Shown: piece after piece, positions 47,140 to 59,391 of the stretch
Numbering within the stretch: position 1 is the first letter of the stretch
How the letters are laid out: each line of letters starts with the position of its first letter
NCBI GenBank assembly: GCA_037974665.1
Contig: CM075764.1
Span: 86,980,825 to 87,044,824, forward strand
Source of the DNA: Ehretia macrophylla
Taxonomy: Eukaryota; Streptophyta; Magnoliopsida; Boraginales; Ehretiaceae
Length of the DNA stretch: 64,000 nucleotides
Direction of reading: 5' to 3'
Made by a program: the position numbers and the translations under genes
Notes under the pieces: model-generated
The model's input: only the letters and a program-made list of their open reading frames with translations
What the model was told of the DNA's origin: nothing
Database searches by the model: none

Positions 47140-49820
47140 TATCTCGAGGACTCCGTATAGAATGGCTCTACCCGAATTGCAGGAATTGAAAGTTCAGTTG
47201 CAGGGTTTACTTGAGAAAGGATTCATTCAGCCAAGTTCTTCACCTTGGGGTGCACCTGTCTTATTTGTTAAGAAGAAGGACGAATCTCTTCCCTTATGTA
47301 TTGATTATCGGGGTCTTAATCAGGTAACTATTAAAAATAAATATCCGTTGCCTTTAATTGATGAATTATTTGATCAGTTGCAAGGTTCTAGTGTATTTTC
47401 TAAATTTGATTTGAGGTAGGGTTATTATCAGTTAAGGATCAAGACATATGATATGCCTAAAACTACATTTAGAACTCGTTATGGTCACTATGTGTTTGTT
47501 GTTCTGCCGTTTGGTCTGACTAATACTCCCACCGCATTCATGGATTTAATGCAGAGGGTATTCCGTCCATATTTAGACCAATTTATGGTTATTTTTATTG
47601 ATGATATTCGCGTGTATTCTAAATTTGAGGCTGAGCATGAACAACATCTGAGGATTGTATTACAGACCCTTCAAGAGCATAAATTATTTGTAAATTTTAG
47701 CAAATGTGAGTTCAGGTTAAAGCAGGTTGCTTTTCTCGGTCATATTATCTCGCAGGATAGTATTTCTATTGATCTGACGAAGATTGAGGTTATATTAGCT
47801 TCGAAACGGCCTGAGATTGTTACAGAGATTCGTAGTTTTCTGGATTTGGCAGGTTAGTATCGAAGATTTGTTAAGGACTTCTCTAAAATTGCTGGGCCTT
47901 TGACTCAGCTTACTAAGAAGAAAAGTGTATTTGACTGGAATGATAAATGTGAAGCTAGCTTCCAGGAATTGAAGAAAAGGTTAACCACAGCTCCTATTCT
48001 TGCATTACCTGAGGGTACTGATAATCTGGTGATCTATAGTGATGCCTCTAAGGAAAGTTTGGGCTGCGTATTGATGCAGAATGAAAAGGTTATTGTATAT
48101 GCCTCCAGAAAACTAAAACCCTATGAACTCAACTATCCGACGCATGATCTTGAGATTGCGGCTATTATCTTTGCACTAAAGAAATGGCGTCATTATCTCT
48201 GGGGCAACAAATTTGAAATCTTTACAGATCATAAGAGCCTGAGATATCTGTTTTCACAGAAAGAGTTGAACATGAGGCAGAGGCGTTGGTCGGAATTTCT
48301 TGAGGACTATAATTGCACTATTAATTATCTACCAGGTAAGGCTAATATTGTTGCTGATACTTTGAGCCGAAAGGCTACCGTTGCTAGTCTGGTTATAAAA
48401 AATTAGGAATCCATGGAAGTGCTATGTTTATAGAAGCCCAAAACTTCAGATTCTGGTATTCAATGTGCAAGTTTGCAGATTCAGTCTCTTTTATTATCTC
48501 GGATTAGAGAAGCTCAGCAGATTGATCCTCAATTGTTGAAAATCCTTGAAAAGTCTAAAGTGGGAAAGTCGGATTCCAAATTGCATGATCATGGTATTCT
48601 TAAGTTCAAGGGTAGAATTTGTATTCTGAATGAGCCAGTCCTAAAGAAAGAAATACTTGTAGAGGCTCACAGTTCTAGGTATACTATCCATCTAGGCAAT
48701 ACCAAAATGTATTGGGATTTAAAACAGAACTTCTGGTGGAACAACATGAAGAGAGAGATTACTGACTATGTTGCTAGATGTCTTACATGTCAGAAAGTTA
48801 AAGCGGAACATCAGAGACCTACAGGGTTATTACAACCTTTGGCTATTCTGGAGTGAAAATGGGACCACATTACTATGGATTTCGTGTCAAACTTGCCTAG
48901 ATCTTCGAAGGGTAATGATTCAGTCTGGGTTGTTGTTGATAGACTGACTAAAACTTCTCACTTTATTGCTATAAAGAAAACTGATTCTCTTGATAAGCTA
49001 GCTGAGTTGTATGTTGAGAATATTGTTAGACTTCATGGGATTCTCAAGAGTATTGTGTCAGATAGAGATCCCAGATTCACATATCAGTTCTGGCAGAAAA
49101 TTCAAAAAGCTTTGGGCACAACTTTGAGCTTCAGTACTTCTTATCACCATCAGACGGACGGTCAATCTGAGAGAACCATTCTCATACTCGAGGATATGTT
49201 GTGAGTTTGTATTCTCAATTTCGGTAAAAGTTAGGAGAGATATTTGCCGCTTGCAGAATTCGCCTATAACAATAGTTATCAAGCTACTATTGGTATGACA
49301 CCGTATGAGGCACTGTATGGTCGTAAATGCAGATCTCCTCTTTATTGGGAAAAAAGTTGGTGAAATGAAGACTATTGATCCTACTTTATTGCCTGAGATG
49401 AATAAAATGATTGATAATGTGCAGTTTATTAAAAAGAGAATGCTTACAGCATAGAGTCGGCAAAAGAGCTATGCAGACAGACGCCACAGAGATCTGGAAT
49501 TTGCCTTCGGTGACCGGGTATTTCTTAAAATCTCCCATCGTAAAGGTTTGATTTGGCATGGTAAATAGGGTAAGCTCAGTCTGAGATTTGTGGGACCATT
49601 TGAAATCATTGAGAAAGTTGGTGCTTTGGCTTAGCGAATAGCTTTACCTCCTAGTCTGGGCAGAATTCACGATGTCTTTTATGTTTCTATGCTTCAGAAA
49701 TATCGGCCAGATCCTTCTCATATTCTTGAGCCCGAACCATTAGAGATCAGTGAGACTTTGACTTATACTGAGAAACCTCTTCGAATTGTTGATTGGAAGG
49801 TTCAGGAGCTAAGAACTAAA
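47140..49820 (+). pseudogene. C pol: RT, RNase H, integrase, broken
   Basis: Resumes C at [17 protein letters not shown], directly following the residues lost at 31032. RT has [13 protein letters not shown] (Arg where Leu is usual). RNase H has [18 protein letters not shown] and [16 protein letters not shown]. Integrase has [35 protein letters not shown] and TDGQSERTI. The GPF module region reads RFVGPFEI, and the sequence ends at QELRTK, before the chromodomain, where copia D begins. Stops near 47419, 47855, 48404, 48856 and 49204, and a one-base insertion near 49350, break the frame. The stop at 47419 replaces Gln and those at 48404 and 48856 replace Trp. Confidence 0.9.
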
Positions 49821-50794
49821 TGTTAGGAATTGTGTCCTAAAGTCAGTCATCGAGTGTAGCTGGCAAATTAATTTGCATGTGGATTATTGTTCTATTAATA
49901 ATATTTGGCCATTACATCATATCGTCCATCTTCTTTTACCTTTGATTGATCATGATGTAGTTCTTAGAATGACTTTATGGAATCATGTGAATGAGGGTTG
50001 ATTTTGGTTATTCTTAAACTTTGTTCGTAACCAAATGATGAAATTGGTATTGGGACGTCAATTTTATCGAGTATAGGTTATTATTTGTTGCATTGGTTGG
50101 TTATCCTCATGACCAATAGGTGTTGGGACACTGGTGCGATAAACAGGTGACATGTGGAGACATGTTCACACTAAACATGACTCTTTTTACGAGCGTCCTA
50201 TGGTATGTACCCTACTGTCTAAGAATAGCTCGTGGTACATGTGGTAGACATGTTCTCTCTGACTTGAGACTGCCATGGAGACTTACAGATTACTCATCAT
50301 GCTTAGGTGTCGGACTATCGAGATTTCTAATCTGGTAGAGGAAGGTTACTAGGTATGGTCAAGTGCCGGAGAAGTCAATGTGTGAGTCAAGATGGGATTG
50401 ACCGCTCTGGGTATTTGGAAAATGGTGTTTCGCTCAATTTCAATTCCGAAAGTCTTTGGCTAAAGCACATCTCGTGATGAGTCACGAGGGTAAGTCATGA
50501 TGTGTCATGACAAGATTGAAATTTGACATGAAGTAACTAATTAGGGATTTGACAGTTAACCATGTCCCTAGGGTTTTTTCGTACCACCGAGGGTCCTAGG
50601 AAATTTACCATTGTACCGAGGTTCGTTGAATGTTGCTATGCACTTATTCAGCTTATTTGGTCGTCGGGAAACATTGCTAGATGGTATCTTTGATTAGTGT
50701 AAGGATAATATTTATGCTACCGGCTTAAGTTTGAACCTATGGAGTCACGCAAAAGAATAAGTGATTTAATTGGAGAGACGGCCTAATTATAATC

Positions 50795-50854
50795 AATATT
50801 TAATTGAGAATTAAATATTATTTATGATTAATATTTAATTGAGAATTAAATATT
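50795..50854. repeat. Paired 25-bp inverted repeats in D 5' LTR
   Basis: AATATTTAATT, GAG, AATTAAATATT is an 11-bp perfect palindrome with a 3-base centre. It occurs at 50795-50819 and again at 50830-50854. The pair is kept in the 3' LTR at 63418-63442 and 63453-63477, with one change (AAG centre) in the last copy. Confidence 0.95.
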
Positions 50855-51070
50855 ATCTAATTATTACTATTAGGTCGTGCATTTAATTATTTGACAATTT
50901 TTAGCTAGCGCCAGATTTATGATTTATCAATTAAATCCTAGGCTGATTGATTTAAATTAAATAGTGATTTAATTTGAATCGTTGTGGGCTTTATGGAAAC
51001 CCACATTAAAAGATTGGGTTTTTTTAACTATTTTGGGAGTTGGCCTTTTGAAGAGCCTAACCCACATGGT

Positions 51071-51080
51071 CTTTATAAGA
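51071..51080 (+). promoter_or_regulatory. TATA box of D 5' LTR
   Basis: CTTTATAAGA about 1250 bases into the LTR, conserved at 63698-63707 in the 3' LTR. The placement suits a promoter in the last fifth of the LTR. Confidence 0.6.
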
Positions 51081-51369
51081 AGGGCCATGTAGGGTTTTTT
51101 TTTTTAAATAGACATATATCGTTTTTCTGAAAACATATGAACAAGAAAAAAAAAAACCCTATCTCTGAAAATTATGGCTTTCTCCTCTTTCATCCTTGTT
51201 CGTGTGCGAAGTAGGAGGAGTTAAATGCTTCCGATGGGCAATTCCATAACACTACCACGAATCGTTCGAAGAGGTAATCCTAATTCTCTGATTTAAAATT
51301 GCCAATTATTATGTATACTAAGTTGATCCTGGTGGAATTCTAAGAGATAGTCTCACGGATTTCCACCAG

Positions 51370-51382
51370 TAGTATCAGAGCC
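51370..51382 (+). promoter_or_regulatory. D primer-binding site
   Basis: TAGTATCAGAGCC, one base away from the initiator Met tRNA complement TGGTATCAGAGCC, one base after the LTR. Confidence 0.88.
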
Positions 51383-51478
51383 ACCTCGTTTAGTGTGTTT
51401 ATTTTACGTATTTGATACAAGATTATGCGTTGCCTATATGATATGGTTGATATATTTGTTTTTTTTTTTCATACTGTT

Positions 51479-53908
51479 TGTCACGCCCCAACTCGATCCC
51501 ACCTACGATCAGTCAGGACGCAACGGAATTTCGGCAGTATAACGACAGTAATTAAGACACCGAGGCTCTAAACCAACCTCTCAGAATATCATACAACAAA
51601 ACTCCTTAATCAAACAACAATCAATTCCTCAATACCATTAACAACATACAACATAACCATATTATACAATAATCGTTCTTAGTTATACGCCTCCGTTCCA
51701 ACATAATACCTTAACTTTAACATGTATCTCAAAATAGATTATAAACCAACTTAGCAACCCGATCATAGTCAAAAGAGAGACTACTAAGTTAGCAACAACT
51801 AGTTCATTATCTTTACTACAACTTATACATCATAAACTACAAAGTAAATAAAAGACAACTAGATTAATATACAAGATAATAGAGTATACAACATCTCAAG
51901 CATCAAGGACAAGACTCTGGCACATAGGACTCGCCCACATATGGCACATTCTCAGCTTCCTGAGGCACGTACCCGTAATCTTGCTCAATAACACCTGTAT
52001 GCATGCAATAATAGAGAGTGAGCTTATATAAACAAGCTTAGTGAGGATCCGATAGATCTCTAACAGTATTTACTATACTCCTTGGAAATGATCATTTGAG
52101 CAGTAAACACGCAATAAATCATCAATAACAATGTAAACACATAACTATAATGACCTATCAATAAAGGATATTTTAGTTGGTGTAGCTCCAAACGCCATCA
52201 CGATCTCAACCATTCTTCTTGTAACTCCCCATTACTCACGCACCCGAGGTACCTCACTAACCCTTCCCTCCATGACACCTCCGTCATGCGAGCTGGGGGT
52301 AGTCTCTGGTAGTCATGCCGTTATCAACCCGACAGCCCGACATTGCCCGAGAGGTGGCACACACATACCAAGACTCAGCAATAATAATAAACATCATTCA
52401 CAGGAAGACAATCTAGTGGAATTGTCTATCTCCCGGTTTATCAATCATCAATCAATAATCATCAATAATCATCAATATAACATCAAGTAATCAATTAAAC
52501 AACAAACAACTAAGTTAGATGGCAAAGTAGGCCATCCAACTTAACATGCATGAAACACGTAATCTAACCCTAGACTAATCATCAACAACTCACAATTCTA
52601 TCACTTAAACACCACCCAATCATCTAAAAGCTCAATTCAATAATTTAAAGAAAGACAACCTAAACTTCAAATAATCATATCTTACATTCTACTAATCCGA
52701 ACAACTCCAAATCAGTTTCTAACACTCACCCATTCAATCAATTACATTAGCCCTCTCAGAAACCAACCAAGACACATCGAAATCAAGCCCAACAACCCTA
52801 AAACCTCAATGCACCTAAGCTGGAATTTTCATATTTTCACCCAAGCATCGCAATCGAAAATTCGGCATTATAACGGCGTTACCACGTAAATAACAAACTT
52901 TTAGAAATCGGCAGCAATCGATTCCAACCACAACAACTCAAGATATTCATCAAATGGCCAATCTATCAACTTTAAATACCCGAAAATAAATAATTTCGCA
53001 ACAATGGTTCAAATCTCATAGTAATACACATAAACAATCCCTAGCATGCACTGAGCAATAATATAACTTCAAATTAACATTCTAACGGTTCAAAATGCAA
53101 TTATAAGCAAAAACATAAAAAAATGACTTTTGAGATCTAGAATTTTTCTCTCACCTTTGATGCGAAATAAGCCTAGATATGCGTGCAATGCGTGCCCAAC
53201 AAGAGGAATCCAACTCGGCACGAAAATCTACGAACAAAAACTAGGTTTTTCTATGAAAAAATGCTTTGAAAACTTGAAGAAAAAGCTTGGGTTTTCTCTC
53301 TATGGATCTCGGCCAAGTAGGTGAAATTTGAGTGTGTTTTGTATTGATTTAGTAGGTGTTGATGATATATTATGCATATAAAGGCTTGGTCAAATAAAAT
53401 AAAAGAATGTCAAAGTTAATTTTTAGTCTTTTAATTCATTTATTAAGTATTTCTTGCTCAACTATTAAATTAACACTTAAACTAATTCTAGACATTATAT
53501 TTTAGGTGACAAAGAGTGTTACTTTAAAACAGTTTCACCCGAGTCAGCTTAAAACTCGTTTTCTTGCAAAAGAAAGTGTAAAAATCTTTAAAATTTCAAA
53601 ATCGATTCCAAATCAGTTTTAATCAAACACGGGTCTATTAATACCCGATGATTAAGTTTTAAAACGTTTAAAACACCCCTATAAAAATTTTAGCAGACAG
53701 GTGTTCAAAAATACTATTCACCAAAACCAACGATAAAATTTCTGATTCTGTTTTTTATAAAAATTTTATGAATGCACAATTAGCATGTATTAGGAGTATT
53801 ATTCACATATTTAACACATTCTAAGTCATATAGCACATAAACAGGTCAATTCACGCAAAACGAGATAAAACACGCAAATTGAGATAAAGCAAAATATGGG
53901 GTCTCACA
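51479..53908 (-). repeat. Solo LTR, family G, in the D leader
   Basis: 2430 bp, TGTCACGCCCC to GGGGTCTCACA, no internal region. Flanks CTGTT (51474-51478) and TTGTT (53909-53913) are a target duplication with one mismatch. The conserved GC-rich block is at about 52265-52370. It resembles the 26558 solo LTR more than the G1 LTRs. Confidence 0.92.
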
Positions 53909-55841
53909 TTGTTACTGTAGCAGAATCAAAAAAAGGCGTACTGTACGACGTCACTGTAGCAAAAAAAAAAAGGATCTGAACCCTAATAGGCTGCCTGATC
54001 CGATTGGGCTTGACCCAATTTCGATCAGTTTAGCCTAATCTTGCTTATTTTTATTTTATTTCTTGTTGGGCTCAAGGAGTTGGGCTTAAGTTGATTCTAA
54101 TTATTTAGGCTTTAGGATATATTAATTCTATTGGGCCTTAATTTATTCACTTATTTTTTTATGTTGGGCTTTTATAATAATTAAATGTCTATTTCTAAAA
54201 TGGTTTGAAAACATTGGGCTCAACTATTAAATTAATTTAAACTAAGTCCAAATTAATATTAATTAGTTGATAGTGTTAATACAATATGGATTAAATTTTA
54301 TTTTGGACCAACAATTAATAAAATAGTTTATTAATTGTTTTGGTATATGAAATAGTTTCATAGAATTGTACTAGGACCATATTATTAAAAAAAAATATAT
54401 ATATATTATTGCAATTGAGTTTAATTAAATTTAAATTAATTGTTAATTTAGATAGCAATTAGTAAATAGTTTATTAGTTGTATTTATTTAACTTTATTAA
54501 TTTGGTGAATTAATTTAGGATATCCAATTAATTGAAAGTTAGTTTAATTTTGGAAAAATATTAAACTTAATTGTTAATTTTGCTAATATTAATAAATTGT
54601 TTATTAATTTGTGCCTCTTTAACACTATTTATTTTGAATATTGTTGTAGGACATCCAATTAATTTAAAATTAGTTTAATTAATTGGAAGTATCGATTTAA
54701 TTTGATTAAATTGATTTAATGCATTGGAAATTATATAGAATGTCTATGTGTATACCTATTTGTGTTAATAATGTACGATATGGATTTAAAGGAGGTTATG
54801 GGCTTGCATATCATGATGGTTATTGTATTTTATTATTATAAATTGTTATAATTATTTATTTGGGTTAAATTGGGCCTGCGAGTCCAGCCTTCTATTTTTC
54901 TGGTTGTAAATCCTTACCCCAAGTAATGTATCCCCTCATTTTAGAAGGAGTTCTCTATCATGTTTATGTAATTAATAGAGATAGGGCTTTGGAGCATGGA
55001 TCAAGGTGTTGAAGATTTCTAGAAGGCCTAGGCCTGTACATGTTAACCCAATTAAATGTAATAATCTTTATTTGCATGACTAGAGTGGTCCATGATAGCT
55101 CTAGTGGATCACATTAGGAAAGCCCATAACCACCTATTATTTATGCTCAATTTATTATTATGCATGCCTTATTTATATATATCTCTTGCGATCAATTAAT
55201 TGGATTAATTAATAATAAGGCAAATAAAACCAATATATTATAATTAAAATCATCTAAATTATTAGGTCCTTTAAGTGGGTTGAACATTGGATGTTCAACT
55301 CACTGCCTCCCATTAAAGTGAATAATAATGGGCTCAACATCTTAATAAAGGTTGGAGGCCCTTCGGCTTGGCTTTTATCAAGGTGTTGGGATTATTATTC
55401 ATTGTATGAATTCTATGGAATCTCTTTGAGATGGTGAGTAGGTAGGCTAGCCTCCGTCAGGCCTACTCATCAAGTTTAGAAAGGGACTATGAGATATCAT
55501 GTTAATGGTTTGACCTAACTGGGCCTTTCAGTGGAGGACCTCTGTTGCTTGGGGCAGAATTGAGATCACTGAGAGTTATTTGGAGAAATAACTGGTTATG
55601 AACCTACCAGATCAATGTGCATAGGTGGACTGGCCTCCGTCAAGCTTATGTACAATTATTTGGATCTTAGTACTCACTAAGGGAATTTGGATCGAAAATT
55701 CCTTCGGATTGAAGGTAGAGGCTATCAATCTGAACAAAATAGTGGGAGAATCCTTTGGACACTGGCCTATGTCTAATGTGATTAGATAATTCATATATTT
55801 TAGCTAATTTATTTCCTTTACTTCAATTATTTGCAAATTTA
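53909..55841 (+). other. D leader, AT-rich, non-coding
   Basis: About 1.9 kb between the solo LTR and gag. It has TTAATTAATTT-rich runs at 54200-54720, two ACTGTAGCA motifs near 53914 and 53963, and an imperfect direct repeat with CCTCCGTCA at 55434-55466 and 55619-55653. I find no credible ORF. Confidence 0.6.
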
Positions 55842-56788
55842 ATGGCTAACATGTTGTCTTTGAGATCACTATTGGATAGTGAAAAGTTGACCGGGCCAAA
55901 TTACAATAGCTGGTATCGTAAATTGCGCATTGTGCTCGAGCATGAACGTATCATGTATGTTATGTTTGATCCAGTACCTGCTGAACCTGCTGCCCAAGCA
56001 ATTATTGCCGATCGTCGGCGATATCAAAAATGGGTTGATGATAGAATAACAGTTCGCTGTATCATGAGGGCTGCGATGAATGATGAATTCAGTTGCAAAT
56101 TTGAGGAAACACAACCTGAGGACATCATTCAAGCGTTGAATGAATCTTTCGGCACATCTGATGACGCAGAAGAACATAGGACCTCTTGTGCCATCTTTAG
56201 CACTAGAATGAGATAAGGGACTTCCGTCACTGATCATGTATTGCACATGACTGAGCATATTAAGAAGTTGGCTAAGTTAGGCTATTCGCTCCATGAGCAA
56301 CTTGGCAAGGATGCCATCCTCAACTCTCTTCCTCCATCTTACCTCCATTTCTTGAACTAGTTCAAGATGAACAAGCCAGTTGTTAACTACTATGTACTTC
56401 TGGAGTTGCTACAAACCTTTGAGAAAGATAATCAGCTCCTCAGAAAGATGGTTAATGTGGTTGGAGGTCCTAGTTCCTCAAAACGCAAGAATTTTTCACG
56501 ATGTGGCAAGAAAAAGAACAAAAATGCATATGTAGCTCAAAGCGGGGTTAAGAAACCCACTCAGCAGCAAGCACAAGTTCGCAAGCAGAAAGCTGACCAG
56601 AGTCAAGCAGAATGTTTCTTCTGTAAGAGGAAGGGATATGGGAATAGGAATTGTCCTCAGTATCTGGTGTCGTTAGATCCAAACAAGCCAAAGAGACATC
56701 AAGGAGTTGCTCAACAAGGTATGTATATGATAACACCTTGCAACTTCAGTGTTATAGACTCTACTACCTATGTATTAGATACAGGCAA
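55842..56788 (+). pseudogene. D gag and protease start, two stops, cut by a solo LTR
   Basis: Begins MANMLSLRSLLDSEKLTGPNY, a typical copia Gag start, and stays in one frame for about 316 codons with only two in-frame stops. These are TAA at 56214-56216, where Gln is expected after RMR, and TAG near 56358-56360 within HFLN-FKMNKP. The knuckle near 56610 reads CFFCKRKGYGNRNC, with Tyr for the zinc-binding His. The protease start YVLDTG is cut right after its catalytic motif by the T-type solo LTR and continues at 59392. Gag forms the particle and the protease would process it. In its present form neither could be made whole. Confidence 0.92.
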
Positions 56789-59391
56789 TATGATAACCCG
56801 AACCCGGCATGCATTTAATGGCATTTAATTGCAATTAATTAAGTGACATCTTAAATGTTAGCAATGTATTTTGTGTTTATTTTTAAGTTAAACATTCATT
56901 TCTAGCATTATTTTCATATTTCTTTTAGAAGTAATTAAATAATACATGAGTTAATTATTTTAACGGAATATCCACTACTTTTATATTTATGTTAATCAGT
57001 GTTATTTTTCTTGCACCTTAATGCTCGATTTTCAATAAAATGAAAAGTAGCTCCGAGCCGGAGTAAATTTTGAACTATGTTACGTTTCAAAAATTATATT
57101 TTCTTAAATTCTTTGAGATTTAATTGTTATTCTTTTATTGTTGCAAAGTGCATAGCATATCGAGAGCGATAGTTAGGAAATGAATTCTAGTCCTCAACAA
57201 ATCATGAAAACTAGTATTTTGTGTTTTAATTTTAGTGTTTTAGTTGTTGTTAGCTAGAATTAAAATTGTGTTAGTTGTTTAAGCTTTAAAATGCCTAAAA
57301 TAAGCCTATTAGACCAATGGTTAAGTAGTTTGACGAAGGGTTTGACTTGAGGACTAGTTGTCATCTTTTATTTAAGCAAATTACATCGCAAAATTAAAAT
57401 CAAAAGCTGAAAAAAACAGAGAGGGGATGGCCGAAACTCCAAAGGAAAAAAAAAAACACTTCAACATTCAAATCTTCAATTCTTCGCGAGCGCTTCCACG
57501 GGGTGGTTTCTGAGGCATCTAGCGTGGTTTTCCTAGCGTCTAGGAGCGTCTAAGGTGAGGGTTTCATTGTTATTTACGCATTTGAAATAATTGTGTTTAA
57601 ACTTTAATTTTTGGGTTTTAGCCGTAGATTGTTATTTAATTCATTTTGATGCTTGAAGAATGTTCCCTAGCAATTGTAGAACATGTATTTATAGCTTTTT
57701 AGCATTTTCTGCTGTTGAATATCGAAATTAAAATTTAAATTGATAATTGAATAGTAAATTATGAATAGTAATCCCCCGTTTCGATGAAGTTGCTCCGTTA
57801 TGCATTCTGTTGATGTGAAAAGATGTTAGATATGCTAGAATGCCTAAATGCATGATTTGTTTGGGTTGCGTAATAGAAAAACAGAGAAAAACACCTTTGT
57901 ACAAGTTGGGGTCGTTTAGGTCGAGATTAGTGTTTCCTCAATTTGCGTGATGGCATTGTCTCGGGAGGCCATGGAAGCACTTTTGGTGTGGTTATGGCGT
58001 TGGTTGGGTGTCTGGTTAGGGTAGCGGTAGTTCAAACGAGCAAAGGGAGAAATCGAGGCATTGCGTGAATTCTAGGGTTAAGTGGGGTTTCGTGGTCTTT
58101 AGACGTGCCTTATGGTGACTTAGGAGGATTGGTGAAGTCGGTTTTCAGAACTCATGGCTCGTTTGAAAGTAGTAGCGTTTTGAAAGTTGGGGTCATTTTG
58201 TGATTTTGTTTGTTTTCATAGTGTAATGCCTATAGAATGCTTAATATTGCTTGTTATGCTTGTTAAAGTTGGTTATGATTGAATTGTATATCAATTGTTG
58301 ATAATGCTTGTTAGTGTTGTTCTTGTTACTTTATAGATTGTAAATGCTTATTGTATCGCATGTTGTTACTAACCTGCACTTCAGTGCCTTGCTCGATTAT
58401 CGTTATATGTCTCATGTTGCATTGCATTAGTGTCAGGCGCGTGAGTGATGGGCCTCTCTGGGTAGCCTCGGGTTGCCTGTATTGGTTGCTCTAGCTCCGT
58501 GTCCTATTCCCTTTCTCGCTTGGGTTGCCGCCCAGGGAGTTTTGGGTCGTAGAATTGACAGAGTATGTTCGGAGTACTCTAACGGAAGTTATAAGGTGGG
58601 TGAGCCGGCGCGTCATCGTTAAAGTCATCGAAATCATGATCGGTACATTGCTCGTATGAGTGAACCATAGCCTTCAGAGTGTGGTATAGCTTTGAATGGT
58701 TGTGTTAATGCTTTTATTAATTGTTTATTGTATTGATTGTTTATATTGATTGCTTACTGATTAGTTATATTTCTTAACTGCCTTATTTGCATTGCACGAC
58801 TTTCTTTCTCTCCACCTCGATATCTGTCTCGCCCTCACTGAGTATACGTGTTGAGTGTACTCACTCCTCACCACCACATTTCAGGAAATATCATGTTAGC
58901 AGGAAAGTTCGTGGATATGTGATAGATCGTGCTTGAAGAGTTGCCTTGCGTGCTATGTGGCTTGAGTTGTCAAAGATGCAGAGATGTATGTTCATATGTT
59001 GTATGTATTTACTGTTAAAAGGAATGTAATTTAAATTTAGCTAAGTAATTCAAGGTAGAATGATAAGCTGGTTTACATATTCAATTAGTATAGTTTAGGT
59101 TCCATGCATGGTTGTAATGTCTAAAGGAAAGGAGTTAGAATAGTTTGGGTACATGGAAATATGTATATTTGCTGTGTTAAATTGTTGTGAACCAGGGCTC
59201 GGATGGCCTTGAGGTGTTGTATGGTTGGACATGGTGCTGGTCACTTATATGCTGTTGCAGGTTTTGCATTTTGCCTAGAAACAGGGGAGACTCCGTCCGT
59301 CTTTCCCTAAAATTTTGCACGGGTTTAGAATTGGGTTGTGATTAGATTGATTGATAGAACTCCCGGTCTCGAGAAGGATCGGGGTGTTACA
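56789..59391 (+). repeat. Solo LTR, T-type, in the D protease
   Basis: 2603-bp plus-sense LTR without internal region, related to T1 and C LTRs. Its start has decayed to TATGATAACCCG (TGTAATACCCG in T1), and it ends GGATCGGGGTGTTACA. Flanks GGCAA (56784-56788) and GGCAG (59392-59396) are a one-mismatch target duplication. It retains TTTGAC motifs near 57330-57350, the splice-donor-like TCTAAGGTGAGGG near 57549-57560, a GCCGGCGCG motif near 58602, and a worn copy of the T1 LTR sense ORF from about 57840. Confidence 0.93.

Larger units (their letters stand above)
25571..49820 (+). mobile_element. Ty3/gypsy chromovirus C, host of the other insertions, partial
   Basis: Plus-strand element in pieces: LTR tail, PBS, leader, gag-protease, then RT to integrase. 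The coding pieces (29230-31032 and about 47140-49820) together give about 4.48 kb, against 4.62 kb for the T1 polyprotein. They resume at the matching residue across element A, and only the chromodomain is missing, cut off by copia D. C is related to T1 in leader, Gag and Pol but clearly diverged. It contains a G solo LTR and element A, is cut at the left by copia M and at the right by copia D, and so is the oldest layer visible. Confidence 0.85.
49821..51368 (+). repeat. D 5' LTR
   Basis: 1548 bp, TGTTAGGAATTGTG to TTTCCACCA. It has a TATA box CTTTATAAGA at 51071-51080 and two copies of a 25-bp perfect inverted repeat at 50795-50854. A TTTTTTTTTT run and the AAAAAAACCCT-rich leader start follow the TATA box. 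The small ORF at 50120-50338 recurs in the partner LTR only because the LTRs are alike. Confidence 0.94.

Noticed and set aside
50120..50338. Small ORF repeated at 62779-62961
   Set aside because: Lies in the D LTR pair and repeats only because the LTRs are duplicates. The N-termini differ.
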